Source: Anderseniella sp963698275
GTDB lineage: Bacteria; Pseudomonadota; Alphaproteobacteria; Rhizobiales; Aestuariivirgaceae
DNA: 64,000 nucleotides
Assembly: GCA_963698275.1 (NCBI GenBank)
Contig: CAVOQE010000003.1
Location: 62,001 to 126,000 of the forward strand
Reading direction: 5' to 3'
The notes under the pieces are model-generated. The model worked only from the letters and a program-made list of their open reading frames with translations. It searched no databases and had not been told where the DNA came from. This document shows, piece after piece, positions 41,221 to 49,772 of the stretch. Each line of letters begins with the position of its first letter. Position 1 is the stretch's first letter. The translations under genes were made by a program, and so were the position numbers.

Positions 41221-43344
41221 ATGTTTGACATTCATGTCGAAGAAATTGAATGGGCCGGACGCACACTGAGGCTGGAAACCGGCCGTGTTGCGCGCCAGGC
41301 TGATGGCGCCGTGCTGGCGACCTATGGTGAGACAACAGTGCTGGCAACCGTGGTTGCCGACCGCCAACCCAAGCCCGGCCTGGACTTCTTTCCATTGACC
41401 GTGAACTACGTGGAAAAAACCTATGCTGCCGGCAAGATCCCAGGTGGTTTTTTCAAGCGCGAAGCAAGACCGTCTGAAAAGGAAACCCTGGTTTCCCGTC
41501 TGATTGACCGCCCCATTCGCCCGCTGTTTGCCAAAGGCTTCAAGTGCGAAACACAGGTTATCCTGACCGTCCTCAGCCACGATCTTGAGAACGATCCCGA
41601 TATCGTTGCCATGGTCGGTGCATCTGCAGCCCTGTGCCTGTCCGGTGCTCCGTTCCTCGGACCGATCGGTGCAGCGCGTGTCGGTTACATTGACGGTGAG
41701 TATGTTGTGAACCCGACACTTGACCAGATGCCGGATTCAGTTCTGGACCTGGTGGTTGCGGGTACGACGGACGCTGTGCTGATGGTTGAATCAGAAGCCC
41801 AGGAATTGTCCGAGGAAATCATGCTCGGCGCGGTGATGAAGGGTCATGAAGACTTCCAGCCGGTTATCGAAGCGATTATCCGTCTGGCCGAGCGCGCAGC
41901 GCGCGAACCTCGCGATCATAATCCCGAAGATACTTCAGAACTGCTTGCTGCCGCGAAGAAGCTGGCCGAAAAAGACCTGCAGGCAGCCTATTCAATTGCC
42001 GGCAAGGAAGAGCGCCGCGATGCTATTTCTGCAGCCAAGGCAAAGGTTGTTGAAGAACTCTGCGATCCCGAAGATGACGACGCACCGGCACCCAACAAGG
42101 TCGGTGAAGTGTTCAAGTCACTGGAAGCGGGCATTGTTCGCGGCCAGATCATTGATACCGGTTCGCGTATTGATGGCCGCGGACTGTCAGATGTTCGTCA
42201 GATCAAGTGCGAAGTCGGCGTCCTGCCGCGCACCCATGGTTCAGCCCTGTTCACCCGTGGTGAAACCCAGGCGCTGGTTGTAACCACTCTGGGTACCGGT
42301 GACGACGAGCAGTTCATTGACGCACTGGAAGGCACCTACAAGGAAAACTTCCTGCTGCATTACAACTTCCCGCCATACTCCGTCGGCGAGACCGGCCGTT
42401 CCGGTTTCACCAGCCGCCGCGAAATCGGTCACGGCAAGCTGGCCTGGCGCGCCGTGCACCCGATGCTGCCGAAAAAGGAAGAATTCCCGTACACAATTCG
42501 CGTTGTGTCGGAAATCACCGAGTCCAACGGCTCATCTTCAATGGCCAGTGTGTGCGGTGCATCGCTTGCCATGATGGATGCAGGTGTTCCGCTCACCCGT
42601 CCGATTGCCGGCATTGCCATGGGTCTCATCCTCGAAGGTGAGAAGTTCGCAGTACTGTCCGATATCCTTGGTGACGAAGACCATCTCGGCGACATGGACT
42701 TCAAGGTAGCAGGTACCGAAGAAGGCGTTACATCGCTCCAGATGGACATCAAGATCACCGGTATTACCCAGGAGATCATGTCAACGGCCCTGTACCAGGC
42801 CAAGGATGGTCGCCTGCACATTCTGGGCAAGATGTCTGAAGCCATTACCCAGGGTCGTGAAGAGCTTGGCGAACACGCTCCGCGCATCGAGGTCATGACC
42901 ATCCCGGCCGACAAGATCCGTGAAGTCATCGGTACCGGTGGCAAGGTGATCCGCGAGATCGTCGAAAAGACCGGTGCGAAGGTCAACATCAACGATGACG
43001 GCGTGATCAACATCGCCTCTGCCGACGGTGCCTCGATCAAGGCGGCGAAAGACTGGATTCACTCCATTGTCGCTGAACCTGAAGAAGGTGTGATCTATGA
43101 TGGCAAAGTCGTGAAGGTCGTCGACTTCGGCGCCTTCGTGAACTTCTTCGGCGCCAAGGACGGCCTGGTTCATATTTCTGAACTGGCACCCAAGCGTGTC
43201 GAAAAGGTCTCCGACATCGTCAGCGAGGGCCAGGATGTAAAGGTCAAGCTGCTCGGCTTCGATCAGCGCGGCAAGGTTCGCCTGTCAATGAAGCAGGTCG
43301 ACCAGGAAACCGGCGAAGATATCTCGCAGGCCAAGGAAGACTGA
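41221..43344 (+). CDS. pnp: Polyribonucleotide nucleotidyltransferase (PNPase)
   Basis: Phosphorolytic 3'-5' exoribonuclease of mRNA decay. 707 residues: two RNase PH domains (about 1-210 and 300-520; FFPLTVNYVEKTYAAGKIPG, GFKREARPSEKETL-type FFKREARPSEKETL, and the catalytic SDILGDEDHLGDMDFK), a linker helical domain, then KH (IREVIGTGGKVIREIVEKTG) and S1 (GKVVKVVDFGAFVNFFGAKD). AAGGA is 9-10 bases before the ATG. The 220-bp upstream gap holds the rpsO terminator and an untranslated leader where RNase III or PNPase autocontrol could act. Confidence 0.98.
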   Translation: MFDIHVEEIEWAGRTLRLETGRVARQADGAVLATYGETTVLATVVADRQPKPGLDFFPLTVNYVEKTYAAGKIPGGFFKREARPSEKETLVSRLIDRPIRPLFAKGFKCETQVILTVLSHDLENDPDIVAMVGASAALCLSGAPFLGPIGAARVGYIDGEYVVNPTLDQMPDSVLDLVVAGTTDAVLMVESEAQELSEEIMLGAVMKGHEDFQPVIEAIIRLAERAAREPRDHNPEDTSELLAAAKKLAEKDLQAAYSIAGKEERRDAISAAKAKVVEELCDPEDDDAPAPNKVGEVFKSLEAGIVRGQIIDTGSRIDGRGLSDVRQIKCEVGVLPRTHGSALFTRGETQALVVTTLGTGDDEQFIDALEGTYKENFLLHYNFPPYSVGETGRSGFTSRREIGHGKLAWRAVHPMLPKKEEFPYTIRVVSEITESNGSSSMASVCGASLAMMDAGVPLTRPIAGIAMGLILEGEKFAVLSDILGDEDHLGDMDFKVAGTEEGVTSLQMDIKITGITQEIMSTALYQAKDGRLHILGKMSEAITQGREELGEHAPRIEVMTIPADKIREVIGTGGKVIREIVEKTGAKVNINDDGVINIASADGASIKAAKDWIHSIVAEPEEGVIYDGKVVKVVDFGAFVNFFGAKDGLVHISELAPKRVEKVSDIVSEGQDVKVKLLGFDQRGKVRLSMKQVDQETGEDISQAKED

Positions 43345-43372
43345 TTGTCCTGACCAACCCTCGGTAATTGAA

Positions 43373-43402
43373 AGAGCGCCGTTTTACCGGCGCTCTTTTT
43401 TT
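43373..43402 (+). terminator. Intrinsic terminator after pnp
   Basis: AGAGCGCCG / CGGCGCTCT is a perfect 9-bp stem with loop TTTTAC, followed by six further T residues. It lies 28 bp after the pnp stop. Confidence 0.9.
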
Positions 43403-43407
43403 ATCTG

Positions 43408-43626
43408 AAACATCTCCCGCAAGAATGTATGCGGTTTTGCGAACAAGGAACTGCGCAGGTTAAAGCATGTCCCGCAAAAGTGTATGCGGTTTTGCGAACA
43501 AGGACATGCGCAGGTCAAAGCATGTCCCGCAAAAGTGTATGCGGTTTTGCGAACAAGGACATGCGCAGGTCAAAGCATATCCCGCAAAAGTGTATGCGGT
43601 TTTGCGAACAAGGATATGCTCAGGTT
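43408..43626 (+). repeat. Tandem array of four palindromic units of about 55 bp
   Basis: Units at 43408-43461 (54 bp, diverged), 43462-43516, 43517-43571 and 43572-43626. Units 2 and 3 are identical. Each of units 2-4 folds as GCATGTCC / GGACATGC outside CGCAAAA / TTTTGCG. Unit 4 carries a paired change (GCATATCC / GGATATGC). The array ends at the stop codon of the minus-strand dehydrogenase gene. The period is not a multiple of three, so open frames across it are not coding. Confidence 0.92.
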
Positions 43627-44614
43627 AAAGCATGGCCGGCACGACCCGGTCCGGCGGCTTGTGACCATCAACAAATGTCTTGATGTTGATGATGACCTTT
43701 TCACCCATGTCGACACGGCCTTCAATGGTTGCAGATCCCATATGCGGCATCAGAACCGCTTTCGGGTTTTTTAAAAGGCGCGGGTTTACCGCCGGTTCGT
43801 GCTCGAACACGTCCAGGCCGACACCGGCGAGCTCGTCTTTCTCCAGCATCCGGGCCATGGCGTTTTCATCTATCACTTCACCGCGTGCGGTGTTGACGAT
43901 GATGGCCGTGGGCTTGAGCAGCTGCATGCGGCGTGCCGACAGCAAATGGTAGGTGCCCGGCGTGTGCGGGCAGTTCACCGAGATGATATCCATGCGCGCC
44001 AGCATCTGATCGAGGCTTTCCCAGTAGGTTGCCTCGAGTTCCTCTTCAATGGAGGCGTGAACCGGCTTGCGGTTATGATAGTGTATCTGCAACCCGAACG
44101 CCTTGGCACGCCGCGCCACTGCCTGCCCGATGCGGCCCATGCCGATGATGCCAAGACGCTTGCCGTAAATGCGCCGGCCCAGCATCCAGGTCGGCGACCA
44201 GCCTTTCCAGACTTCCTCATTGCCGATTGCTTCAGCGCCCTCGATAATCCGCCGGGAAACCGCCAGGATCAGCGCAAGCGTCATGTCCGCCGTATCTTCG
44301 GTCAGGACGCCCGGCGTATTGGTGACGGTAATGCCGCGATTGGTTGCCGTCTCCACATCGATATTGTCGACGCCGGTGCCGAAGTTTGCGATCAGCTTCA
44401 ACTGATCGCCGGCCTGCATGATCACGGATTTGTCTATCCTGTCTGTCACCGTAGGCACCAGGACTTCGGCCGTCTTTACCGCTTCCACCAAATCGCTCTG
44501 GCTCATCGGCGCATCGGTTTCGTTCAGTGTTGTCGAGAACAATTCGCGCATGCGTGTTTCAACAACATCCGGCAGTCTGCGGGTAACAATCACTGTTGGC
44601 TTGCGCGTCGGCAT
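43625..44614 (-). CDS. D-isomer-specific 2-hydroxyacid dehydrogenase (glyoxylate/hydroxypyruvate reductase type)
   Basis: NAD(P)-dependent oxidoreductase, 329 residues from the ATG at 44614, which has AGGAG 8 bases upstream; the open frame runs much further but is not conserved. Catalytic-domain segment LIANFGTGVDNID, Rossmann motif GIIGMGRIGQAVARRAKAFG, TARGEVIDE, the glutamate in GLDVFEHEP and the catalytic histidine in MPHMGSAT. It resembles the GyaR/GhrB group; the exact substrate cannot be told from sequence. The stop overlaps the end of the 55-bp palindrome array. Confidence 0.92.
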   Translation of the reverse strand: MPTRKPTVIVTRRLPDVVETRMRELFSTTLNETDAPMSQSDLVEAVKTAEVLVPTVTDRIDKSVIMQAGDQLKLIANFGTGVDNIDVETATNRGITVTNTPGVLTEDTADMTLALILAVSRRIIEGAEAIGNEEVWKGWSPTWMLGRRIYGKRLGIIGMGRIGQAVARRAKAFGLQIHYHNRKPVHASIEEELEATYWESLDQMLARMDIISVNCPHTPGTYHLLSARRMQLLKPTAIIVNTARGEVIDENAMARMLEKDELAGVGLDVFEHEPAVNPRLLKNPKAVLMPHMGSATIEGRVDMGEKVIINIKTFVDGHKPPDRVVPAML

Positions 44615-44749
44615 GGGGGCAACTCCTGGCGAAATCATGATGCTGGGCTTTAATGGTCGGTTTGCCAGCGCTTGCAAATCATTAATCCATTCTTGTTTAT
44701 GTTGCGTGAGCTCCCATGTAAACTGTGCTGGTTGATGCAATGGGAGTTT

Positions 44750-44863
44750 CGGAGCATATTGGGGCACCATCGGTGCGCAGGAACCCGCAAGATCGCTCCG
44801 GTACGTTGGAGGCGATCGGGTTTCCGCTTTTTGGTTGTGACAGCCAGAAATCATCCCGGTCCG
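44750..44863 (+). repeat. Diverged copy of the two-hairpin element, copy G
   Basis: GGAGC (44751) pairs with GCTCC, the spacer GTACGTTGGAGGCGATCGG matches GCACTTTGGAAGCGATCAG of other copies, and the second hairpin runs from GATCGGG to CCCGGTC with TTTTTGGTTGTGACAGCCAG in its middle. Lies between the dehydrogenase and SH3 genes (a 277-bp gap). Many changes keep the outer stems paired. Confidence 0.65.
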
Positions 44864-44891
44864 GTGGTTGTGAACAGGCTTTCTGTCAGGG

Positions 44892-45497
44892 TTGGGTAAA
44901 GCTTTGGGACGTTTGAGCATAGGACGGGTGTTGTTCGCTGCATTGGCTTTTGCCGTTGCAGGCGGCATTGTTTATGCGTTTACCGAAACCCAGAATCCGG
45001 CAACCCTGAGTTCCGCCAAAGCTGCCCAGGACAACACCGCGACAGCCGGGCCGGTGGTCAAGACCCAGACGGGGTTGCCGCTGCCCAGATTTGTCAGCCT
45101 CAAGTCCGAACGGGTGAATGTACGCCGCGGGCCGTCCAATGAGCATGGTGTTGTCTGGGTATTCACCCGCAAAAGCCTGCCGGTGGAAATCATTGCGGAG
45201 TTTGATCACTGGCGCCGTATCCGCGACAGTGAAGGTGCCGAAGGCTGGGTCTATCACTCATTGCTGGTCGGCAGGCGCACTGTGATTGCTGCACCGTGGG
45301 CCAAGAAAAAAGTCATGCGGCTGCTTGCCAGTGCCTCTGCATCCGGTGACCTGGTCGCGCGAATAGGCTCCGGCGCGCTGGGTGAACTGCAATCGTGTGA
45401 CGGCAAGTGGTGCTACACAGCATTCGATGGTTATGAAGGCTACGTTTCGCAGGAAACACTTTTCGGTGTTTATCCAGGTGAAGTCTACCGGAAGTAA
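44892..45497 (+). CDS. Exported protein with bacterial SH3 domains
   Basis: About 201 residues. A single N-terminal hydrophobic stretch (VLFAALAFAVAGGIVYAF) acts as signal peptide or anchor. A bacterial SH3 domain follows (about 70-130, RFVSLKSERVNVRRGPSNEHG and WVYHSLLVGRR), then a second SH3-like repeat (VMRLLASASASGDLVARIGSG, YVSQETLFGVYPGE). Probably periplasmic; cell-wall binding is inferred from the domain. The start is uncertain: TTG at 44892, 44904 or 44913, none with a strong ribosome-binding site. It converges on irr. Confidence 0.85.
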   Translation: MGKALGRLSIGRVLFAALAFAVAGGIVYAFTETQNPATLSSAKAAQDNTATAGPVVKTQTGLPLPRFVSLKSERVNVRRGPSNEHGVVWVFTRKSLPVEIIAEFDHWRRIRDSEGAEGWVYHSLLVGRRTVIAAPWAKKKVMRLLASASASGDLVARIGSGALGELQSCDGKWCYTAFDGYEGYVSQETLFGVYPGEVYRK

Positions 45498-45525
45498 TCA
45501 GGACGCCAGGGTCCGCAGCTGTCGC

Positions 45526-45939
45526 TCAGCCGTTGTCTTTTTCAAGCCGCACGATAATGTCGATCCGGCCGATCCGCATGCCTTCGGGCGGTTGCGGCAA
45601 GCCGTCAACCGTGAGCCGGTCATCATCAATGTCGATCAGGCGGCCTTCGTCTTCCAGGTAGTAGTGGCAGTGATTGGACGTGTTGGTGTCGAAATAGGAC
45701 TTGTGACCGTCAACCGCAACTTCACGCAACAATCCGGCTTCGGTGAACTGGTTGAGCGTGTTGTAAATCGTCGCCAGCGACACCGCGATACCGGCTTGCA
45801 CGGTTTCAACATGCAGTTGTTCAGCCGTGATATGCCGGTCTCCGCTGCCGAACAGCAGGTTCCCAAGCGACATGCGCTGCCGTGTCGGCCGCATTCCGGC
45901 ATCGCGCAGTTTCTGTTCCATGTTTTGGGTACTCATCAT
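45526..45939 (-). CDS. irr: Iron response regulator Irr (Fur family)
   Basis: Heme-sensing transcription factor that represses iron-using pathways under iron shortage in alphaproteobacteria. About 137 residues. Winged helix MRPTRQRMSLGNLLFGSGDR, ITAEQLHVE, SLATIYNTLNQFTEAGLL; dimerisation domain with SYFDTNTSNHCHYYLED. The histidine cluster reads H-C-H (45664-45672) where I recall H-H-H in rhizobial Irr, and no GCPWH-like heme motif is seen at the N-terminus. Divergent from fabA-fabB-fabI, the usual Hyphomicrobiales order, which supports Irr over Fur or Zur. Confidence 0.9.
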   Translation of the reverse strand: MMSTQNMEQKLRDAGMRPTRQRMSLGNLLFGSGDRHITAEQLHVETVQAGIAVSLATIYNTLNQFTEAGLLREVAVDGHKSYFDTNTSNHCHYYLEDEGRLIDIDDDRLTVDGLPQPPEGMRIGRIDIIVRLEKDNG

Positions 45940-46076
45940 CACATTACGTCACTCTGGCAATTGGCCACATGCCATGAAAAAACAGGTTCAAACCCCTATA
46001 TAGCCCTAACCAGGCCTGCTTGCAATCATGCACGTGCAGCCAGTGACGCAAGGTCGCTGGACAGCCAGCATGATTG

Positions 46077-46125
46077 GTTAGTGCTTTCACAGAATGTTTC
46101 GATATGTTACGAAAACAACACTAAC
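46077..46125. promoter_or_regulatory. Inverted repeat in the irr-fabA divergent gap
   Basis: GTTAGTG (46077-46083) and CACTAAC (46119-46125) are perfect complements bracketing an inner imperfect pair GTTTCG / CGAAAAC. Placed 52 bp before the fabA start, it could be an operator for fatty-acid or iron control, or a leader stem. Confidence 0.35.
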
Positions 46126-46176
46126 AGGGGCAGTGCAGGTTGATTGCCTGTGCGATAATTCCAGGGTTTGAGGGCG

Positions 46177-46695
46177 ATGAGCGAACGTAAAGGGCATTTT
46201 GGTTACGAGGAATTGCTGGCGTGTGGCAGAGGCGAGCTTTTCGGTCCCGGTAACGCGCAATTACCGCTGCCGCCAATGCTGATGTTTGATCGTATTTCTT
46301 CGATCACGGAAGATGGCGGGTCTGCCGGCAAGGGCCAGATTGTGGCTGAACTTGATGTCAAACCGGACCTGTGGTTTTTCCCGTGCCATTTTCAGGGTGA
46401 TCCCGTCATGCCCGGATGTCTGGGGCTGGATGCCCTGTGGCAAATGACCGGATTTTTTCTGGGCTGGATGGGCGCGCCTGGCCGAGGCCGGGCCTTGGGT
46501 GTCGGCGAGGTCAAGTTCACGGCCATGGTCACGCCTGAGGTCAAGAAGGTCGAGTATGTGGTGGATGTACAAAGGCTCATCCTGCGCAAGCTGAACATGG
46601 CCATTGCCAACGGTGTGTTGAAAGCTGATGGAGAGGTTATCTACACCACGACCAATATGCGTGTTGGGACTTTTGTGGATGAAAAACCGGCTTAG
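46177..46695 (+). CDS. fabA: 3-hydroxydecanoyl-ACP dehydratase/isomerase FabA
   Basis: Dehydrates 3-hydroxydecanoyl-ACP and isomerises trans-2- to cis-3-decenoyl-ACP, the branch point to unsaturated fatty acids. 172 residues from the ATG at 46177, matching E. coli length. The active-site histidine H71 and D85 lie in FPCHFQGDPVMPGCLGLDAL. First gene of fabA-fabB-fabI; 41 bp to fabB. Confidence 0.97.
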   Translation: MSERKGHFGYEELLACGRGELFGPGNAQLPLPPMLMFDRISSITEDGGSAGKGQIVAELDVKPDLWFFPCHFQGDPVMPGCLGLDALWQMTGFFLGWMGAPGRGRALGVGEVKFTAMVTPEVKKVEYVVDVQRLILRKLNMAIANGVLKADGEVIYTTTNMRVGTFVDEKPA

Positions 46696-46736
46696 TCCTG
46701 CGTGACAGGGCGGACGATGAAAGGCAAATGGGCAGC

Positions 46737-47954
46737 ATGAGACGCGTGGTAGTCACCGGCATCGGTATCGTATCGAGTATCGGCAGCAATGTGCAGGAAG
46801 TGAACGCCTCCCTGCGCGAAGCAAAGCCGGGAATTGTCAAGGCGGAAGATTACGCCCGGCTGGGTTTCCGGTGTCAGGTGCATGGCGCACCGACCATCGA
46901 CCTTGACAGCTCCATTGACCGCCGGATCCGCCGTTTCATGGGCGATGGTGCTGCCTGGAACTGGATCGCCATGCAGCAGGCGATCACCGATGCAGGGCTT
47001 GAAGAAACTGACGTCAAGAACGAGCGCACTGGCCTGATCATGGGCTCGGGCGGGCCGTCAACCCGCACAATCGTTGCCGCAGCAGACACCACGCGCGAAA
47101 AAAGCCCCAAGCGCGTTGGCCCGTTTGCGGTGCCTGCGGCCATGTCGTCGACCAATTCCGCGACGCTTGCGGTGCCGTTTGGCATCAGGGGTGTCAACTA
47201 CTCGATCTCATCTGCCTGCGCCACGTCAACACATTGTATCGGCAATGCCGCTGAACTCATTCAATGGGGCAAGCAGGACGTGATGTTTGCCGGCGGTGGC
47301 GAGGAGCTTGACTGGACCCTGTCAGTGCTGTTTGACGCCATGGGGGCCATGTCGTCCGACTTCAATGACACGCCCGCAAAGGCCTCGCGCGCCTATGACA
47401 AGGACCGCGACGGGTTCATTATCGCCGGTGGCGGCGGGACGGTTGTCCTGGAAGAACTGGAACACGCCAGGGCACGCGGCGCAAAAATCTACTGCGAACT
47501 GGTCGGTTACGGCGCCACATCCGACGGCGTTGACATGGTGCAGCCGTCCGGCGAGGGCGCGGCGCGCTGCATGAACCTGGCCCTGTCCACGGTCAACGAG
47601 AAGGTCGATTACATCAACCCCCATGCCACATCGACACCGATCGGCGACTTGCGGGAAATCGAAGCCATACGGGAGGTTTTCGGCAATGATATTCCGCCGA
47701 TATCGGCGACAAAATCCCTGACCGGGCATTCGCTTGGCGCAGCCGGGGTGCAGGAAGCGATCTACTCGATCCTGATGATGCAGAACGGTTTCATTTGTGA
47801 AAGCGCCAATATCGAAGAGCTGGATCCGGAGTTTGCCGACATACCCATCGTTCGCGAACGCCGCGACAATGTGGACCTGGATGTTGTCCTGTCCAATAGC
47901 TTTGGTTTCGGCGGCACCAACGGCACACTGGTTTTCCAGCGCTATAACGGCTAA
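46737..47954 (+). CDS. fabB: 3-oxoacyl-ACP synthase I FabB
   Basis: Condensing enzyme that elongates the cis-3-decenoyl-ACP made by FabA. 405 residues from the ATG at 46737 (MRRVVVTGIGIVSSIG); an ATG at 46728 is also in frame. Catalytic triad: C161 in SSACATSTHCIG, then histidines in NPHATSTPIGD and KSLTGHSLGAAG. The pairing with fabA identifies it as FabB rather than FabF. Confidence 0.97.
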   Translation: MRRVVVTGIGIVSSIGSNVQEVNASLREAKPGIVKAEDYARLGFRCQVHGAPTIDLDSSIDRRIRRFMGDGAAWNWIAMQQAITDAGLEETDVKNERTGLIMGSGGPSTRTIVAAADTTREKSPKRVGPFAVPAAMSSTNSATLAVPFGIRGVNYSISSACATSTHCIGNAAELIQWGKQDVMFAGGGEELDWTLSVLFDAMGAMSSDFNDTPAKASRAYDKDRDGFIIAGGGGTVVLEELEHARARGAKIYCELVGYGATSDGVDMVQPSGEGAARCMNLALSTVNEKVDYINPHATSTPIGDLREIEAIREVFGNDIPPISATKSLTGHSLGAAGVQEAIYSILMMQNGFICESANIEELDPEFADIPIVRERRDNVDLDVVLSNSFGFGGTNGTLVFQRYNG

Positions 47955-48040
47955 GCACTTGCCAAGTTATAATGACGCGCTGCCAGTCCGGCCCGAACCG
48001 GACTGCGGTGGGCGCAGCAGGGATGATTTCAGGAACGACA

Positions 48041-48856
48041 ATGATTGAAATGAAAAGCGATCTGATGAAGGGCCGCCGCGGCCTTGTCATGGGAGTGGCG
48101 AACGATCACTCAATTGCATGGGGCATTGCCAGATCATTGCGCGAGCACGGCGCCGAACTGGCATTCACCTATCAAGGTGATGCCTTCGGCAAGCGGGTGG
48201 CGCCGCTGGCTAAAAAGGCCGGCTCTTCCCTGGTGATGCCGTGCGATGTCGAAGACACCGCAACGGTCGCAGCCGTCTTCGACAAGCTGCAGGCCGAATG
48301 GGGGTCATTGGACTTTGTGGTGCATGCCATTGCCTATTCCGACAAGAACGAACTGAGCGGGCTTTATGCCGATACGACGCGGGAAAACTTTTCGCGCACC
48401 ATGCTGATCTCATGCTTTTCGTTCACCGAAATTGCCAGGCGCGCTGCAGCCATGATGACCGATGGCGGCTCCATGGTCACGCTGACCTATGGCGGTGCCA
48501 CGCGGGTGATGCCGAACTACAATGTCATGGGCGTGGCCAAGGCAGCCCTGGAAGCCTCGGTGCGTTATCTGGCGGCAGATTACGGACCCAGAGGCATCAG
48601 GGTAAATGCCATTTCCGCCGGCCCCATGCGCACGCTGGCCGGTGCCGGCATCGCAGATGCAAGGGCCATGTTCTCCTTCCAGCGCCAGCATTCACCGCTG
48701 CGCCGTCCTGTCAGCCTGGATGAGGTTGGCGGTGCCGGCCTGTATCTGCTGTCGCCCCTGTCCGGCGGTGTAACCGGTGAAGTGCATTTTGTGGATTCAG
48801 GCTACAACATCATTTCCACACCGCGTCCCGAAGACCTGGCCTCGGGAACGGAGTAG
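48041..48856 (+). CDS. fabI: Enoyl-ACP reductase FabI
   Basis: NADH-dependent last step of fatty-acid elongation; family target of triclosan and isoniazid-type inhibitors. 271 residues from the ATG at 48041 with AGGA 6 bases upstream. N-terminal GLVMGVANDHSIAWGIA binds NAD; the catalytic residues are Y150, Y160 and K167 in the Y-x6-Y-x6-K-like segment TYGGATRVMPNYNVMGVAKA. Third gene of the fab run; its stop is followed by three short GC-rich hairpins. Confidence 0.97.
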   Translation: MIEMKSDLMKGRRGLVMGVANDHSIAWGIARSLREHGAELAFTYQGDAFGKRVAPLAKKAGSSLVMPCDVEDTATVAAVFDKLQAEWGSLDFVVHAIAYSDKNELSGLYADTTRENFSRTMLISCFSFTEIARRAAAMMTDGGSMVTLTYGGATRVMPNYNVMGVAKAALEASVRYLAADYGPRGIRVNAISAGPMRTLAGAGIADARAMFSFQRQHSPLRRPVSLDEVGGAGLYLLSPLSGGVTGEVHFVDSGYNIISTPRPEDLASGTE

Positions 48857-48874
48857 GCGTTCGCACTTCCAACT

Positions 48875-48934
48875 AGGCCCAAGTGGGCCTCGGGCCGGTC
48901 AGGCCCGCCCCCGCGGAGCGCAGCCGAAGGCTGC
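48875..48934. terminator. Three consecutive GC-rich hairpins between convergent fabI and moeB
   Basis: AGGCCC-AAGT-GGGCCT (48875-48890), CGGGCC-GGTCA-GGCCCG (48891-48907) and GCAGCC-GAA-GGCTGC (48920-48934) each form 6-bp perfect stems. No T-run follows on either strand, so this is not a standard intrinsic terminator, but the position suggests a bidirectional barrier or a mosaic palindromic repeat. Confidence 0.5.
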
Positions 48935-48960
48935 TTGCGTGAGCGACATAAACCTCCGGA

Positions 48961-49770
48961 CTACTTGTAAGCAGACAGATCAGTGATGGTCGGCTTGCGG
49001 CCATTGAGCGGGTTGTCCGGGTTCCAGCTCAGCTTCGTGACCATGAAGCGCGCCGACAGGGCGTCGTACATCACCATGCGCCCTGCCAGGCTGTCGCCTA
49101 TTCCTGAGATCTCCTTGATCACCTCCATGGCCTGCATGGAGCCGATCACCCCGGTCAGCGCGCCGATGATGCCGGCTTCCTCACATGACGGCACCATGCC
49201 GTCCGGCGGTATGTCGGTGTGCAGGCACCGGTAGCTCGGATACGGCGTGCCGTCTGCCTGCTCAAGGTGCGGCTTGAACGTGGATAGCTGCGCGTCAAAC
49301 TGGCCGACGGCGGCAGACACCAGCGTCTTGCCCAACAGATAGCATGCATCTGAGACAAGAAACCGGGTGACGAAATTATCGCAGCCGTCGGCCACGATGT
49401 CATAGCCTGAGATGATGTCCAGCGCATTGGAGGCATCAAGCCGTGTCTGGTGGGTGATGACCGTTACATTGGGATTGAGGTCGTTGATTCGTGCCGCGGC
49501 GCTGTCGGTCTTTGCGGTTTTTTCTTTAGCGTCTTTGGTGGTGTGAATGATCTGCCGTTGCAGGTTGGACAGGCTGACGACATCGTCATCCACCACGCCG
49601 ATGGTGCCGACACCGGCCCCTGCCAGGTACAACAGCACCGGTGCGCCCAGCCCGCCTGCGCCGACCACCAGCACTTTTGCCGCTTTCAGCTTTTGCTGGC
49701 CCGGTCCGCCCAGTTCACGCAGCACAATGTGGCGGGCATATCTTTCGATCTCATCATCGCTAAATGCCAT
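48961..49770 (-). CDS. moeB: HesA/MoeB/ThiF family adenylyltransferase
   Basis: E1-like enzyme that adenylates the C-terminus of a sulfur-carrier protein (MoaD or ThiS). 269 residues. Start IERYARHIVLRELGGPGQQK, ATP loop VLVVGAGGLGAPVLLYLAGA, DDDVVSLSNLQRQI and the DGCDNFVTRF segment are clear. There is no C-terminal rhodanese domain. Sequence favours MoeB, but ThiF cannot be excluded without moaD or thiS nearby. Last gene of ubiE-ubiB-coaBC-dut-moeB; starts 2 bp after dut. Confidence 0.88.
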   Translation of the reverse strand: MAFSDDEIERYARHIVLRELGGPGQQKLKAAKVLVVGAGGLGAPVLLYLAGAGVGTIGVVDDDVVSLSNLQRQIIHTTKDAKEKTAKTDSAAARINDLNPNVTVITHQTRLDASNALDIISGYDIVADGCDNFVTRFLVSDACYLLGKTLVSAAVGQFDAQLSTFKPHLEQADGTPYPSYRCLHTDIPPDGMVPSCEEAGIIGALTGVIGSMQAMEVIKEISGIGDSLAGRMVMYDALSARFMVTKLSWNPDNPLNGRKPTITDLSAYK

Positions 49771-49772
49771 GA

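Noticed and set aside
43408..43626. CRISPR-like array
   Set aside because: Units are contiguous direct repeats with no unique spacers and no cas genes nearby.
43429..43774. Open frames across the 55-bp array encoding repeated CEQ/CGF-like peptides
   Set aside because: The 55-bp period is not a multiple of three, so successive units are read in different frames, and the DNA palindrome explains the apparent peptide repeats.
45985..46010. tRNA-like T-loop sequence GGTTCAAACCC upstream of irr
   Set aside because: No acceptor, D or anticodon stems can be formed around it.
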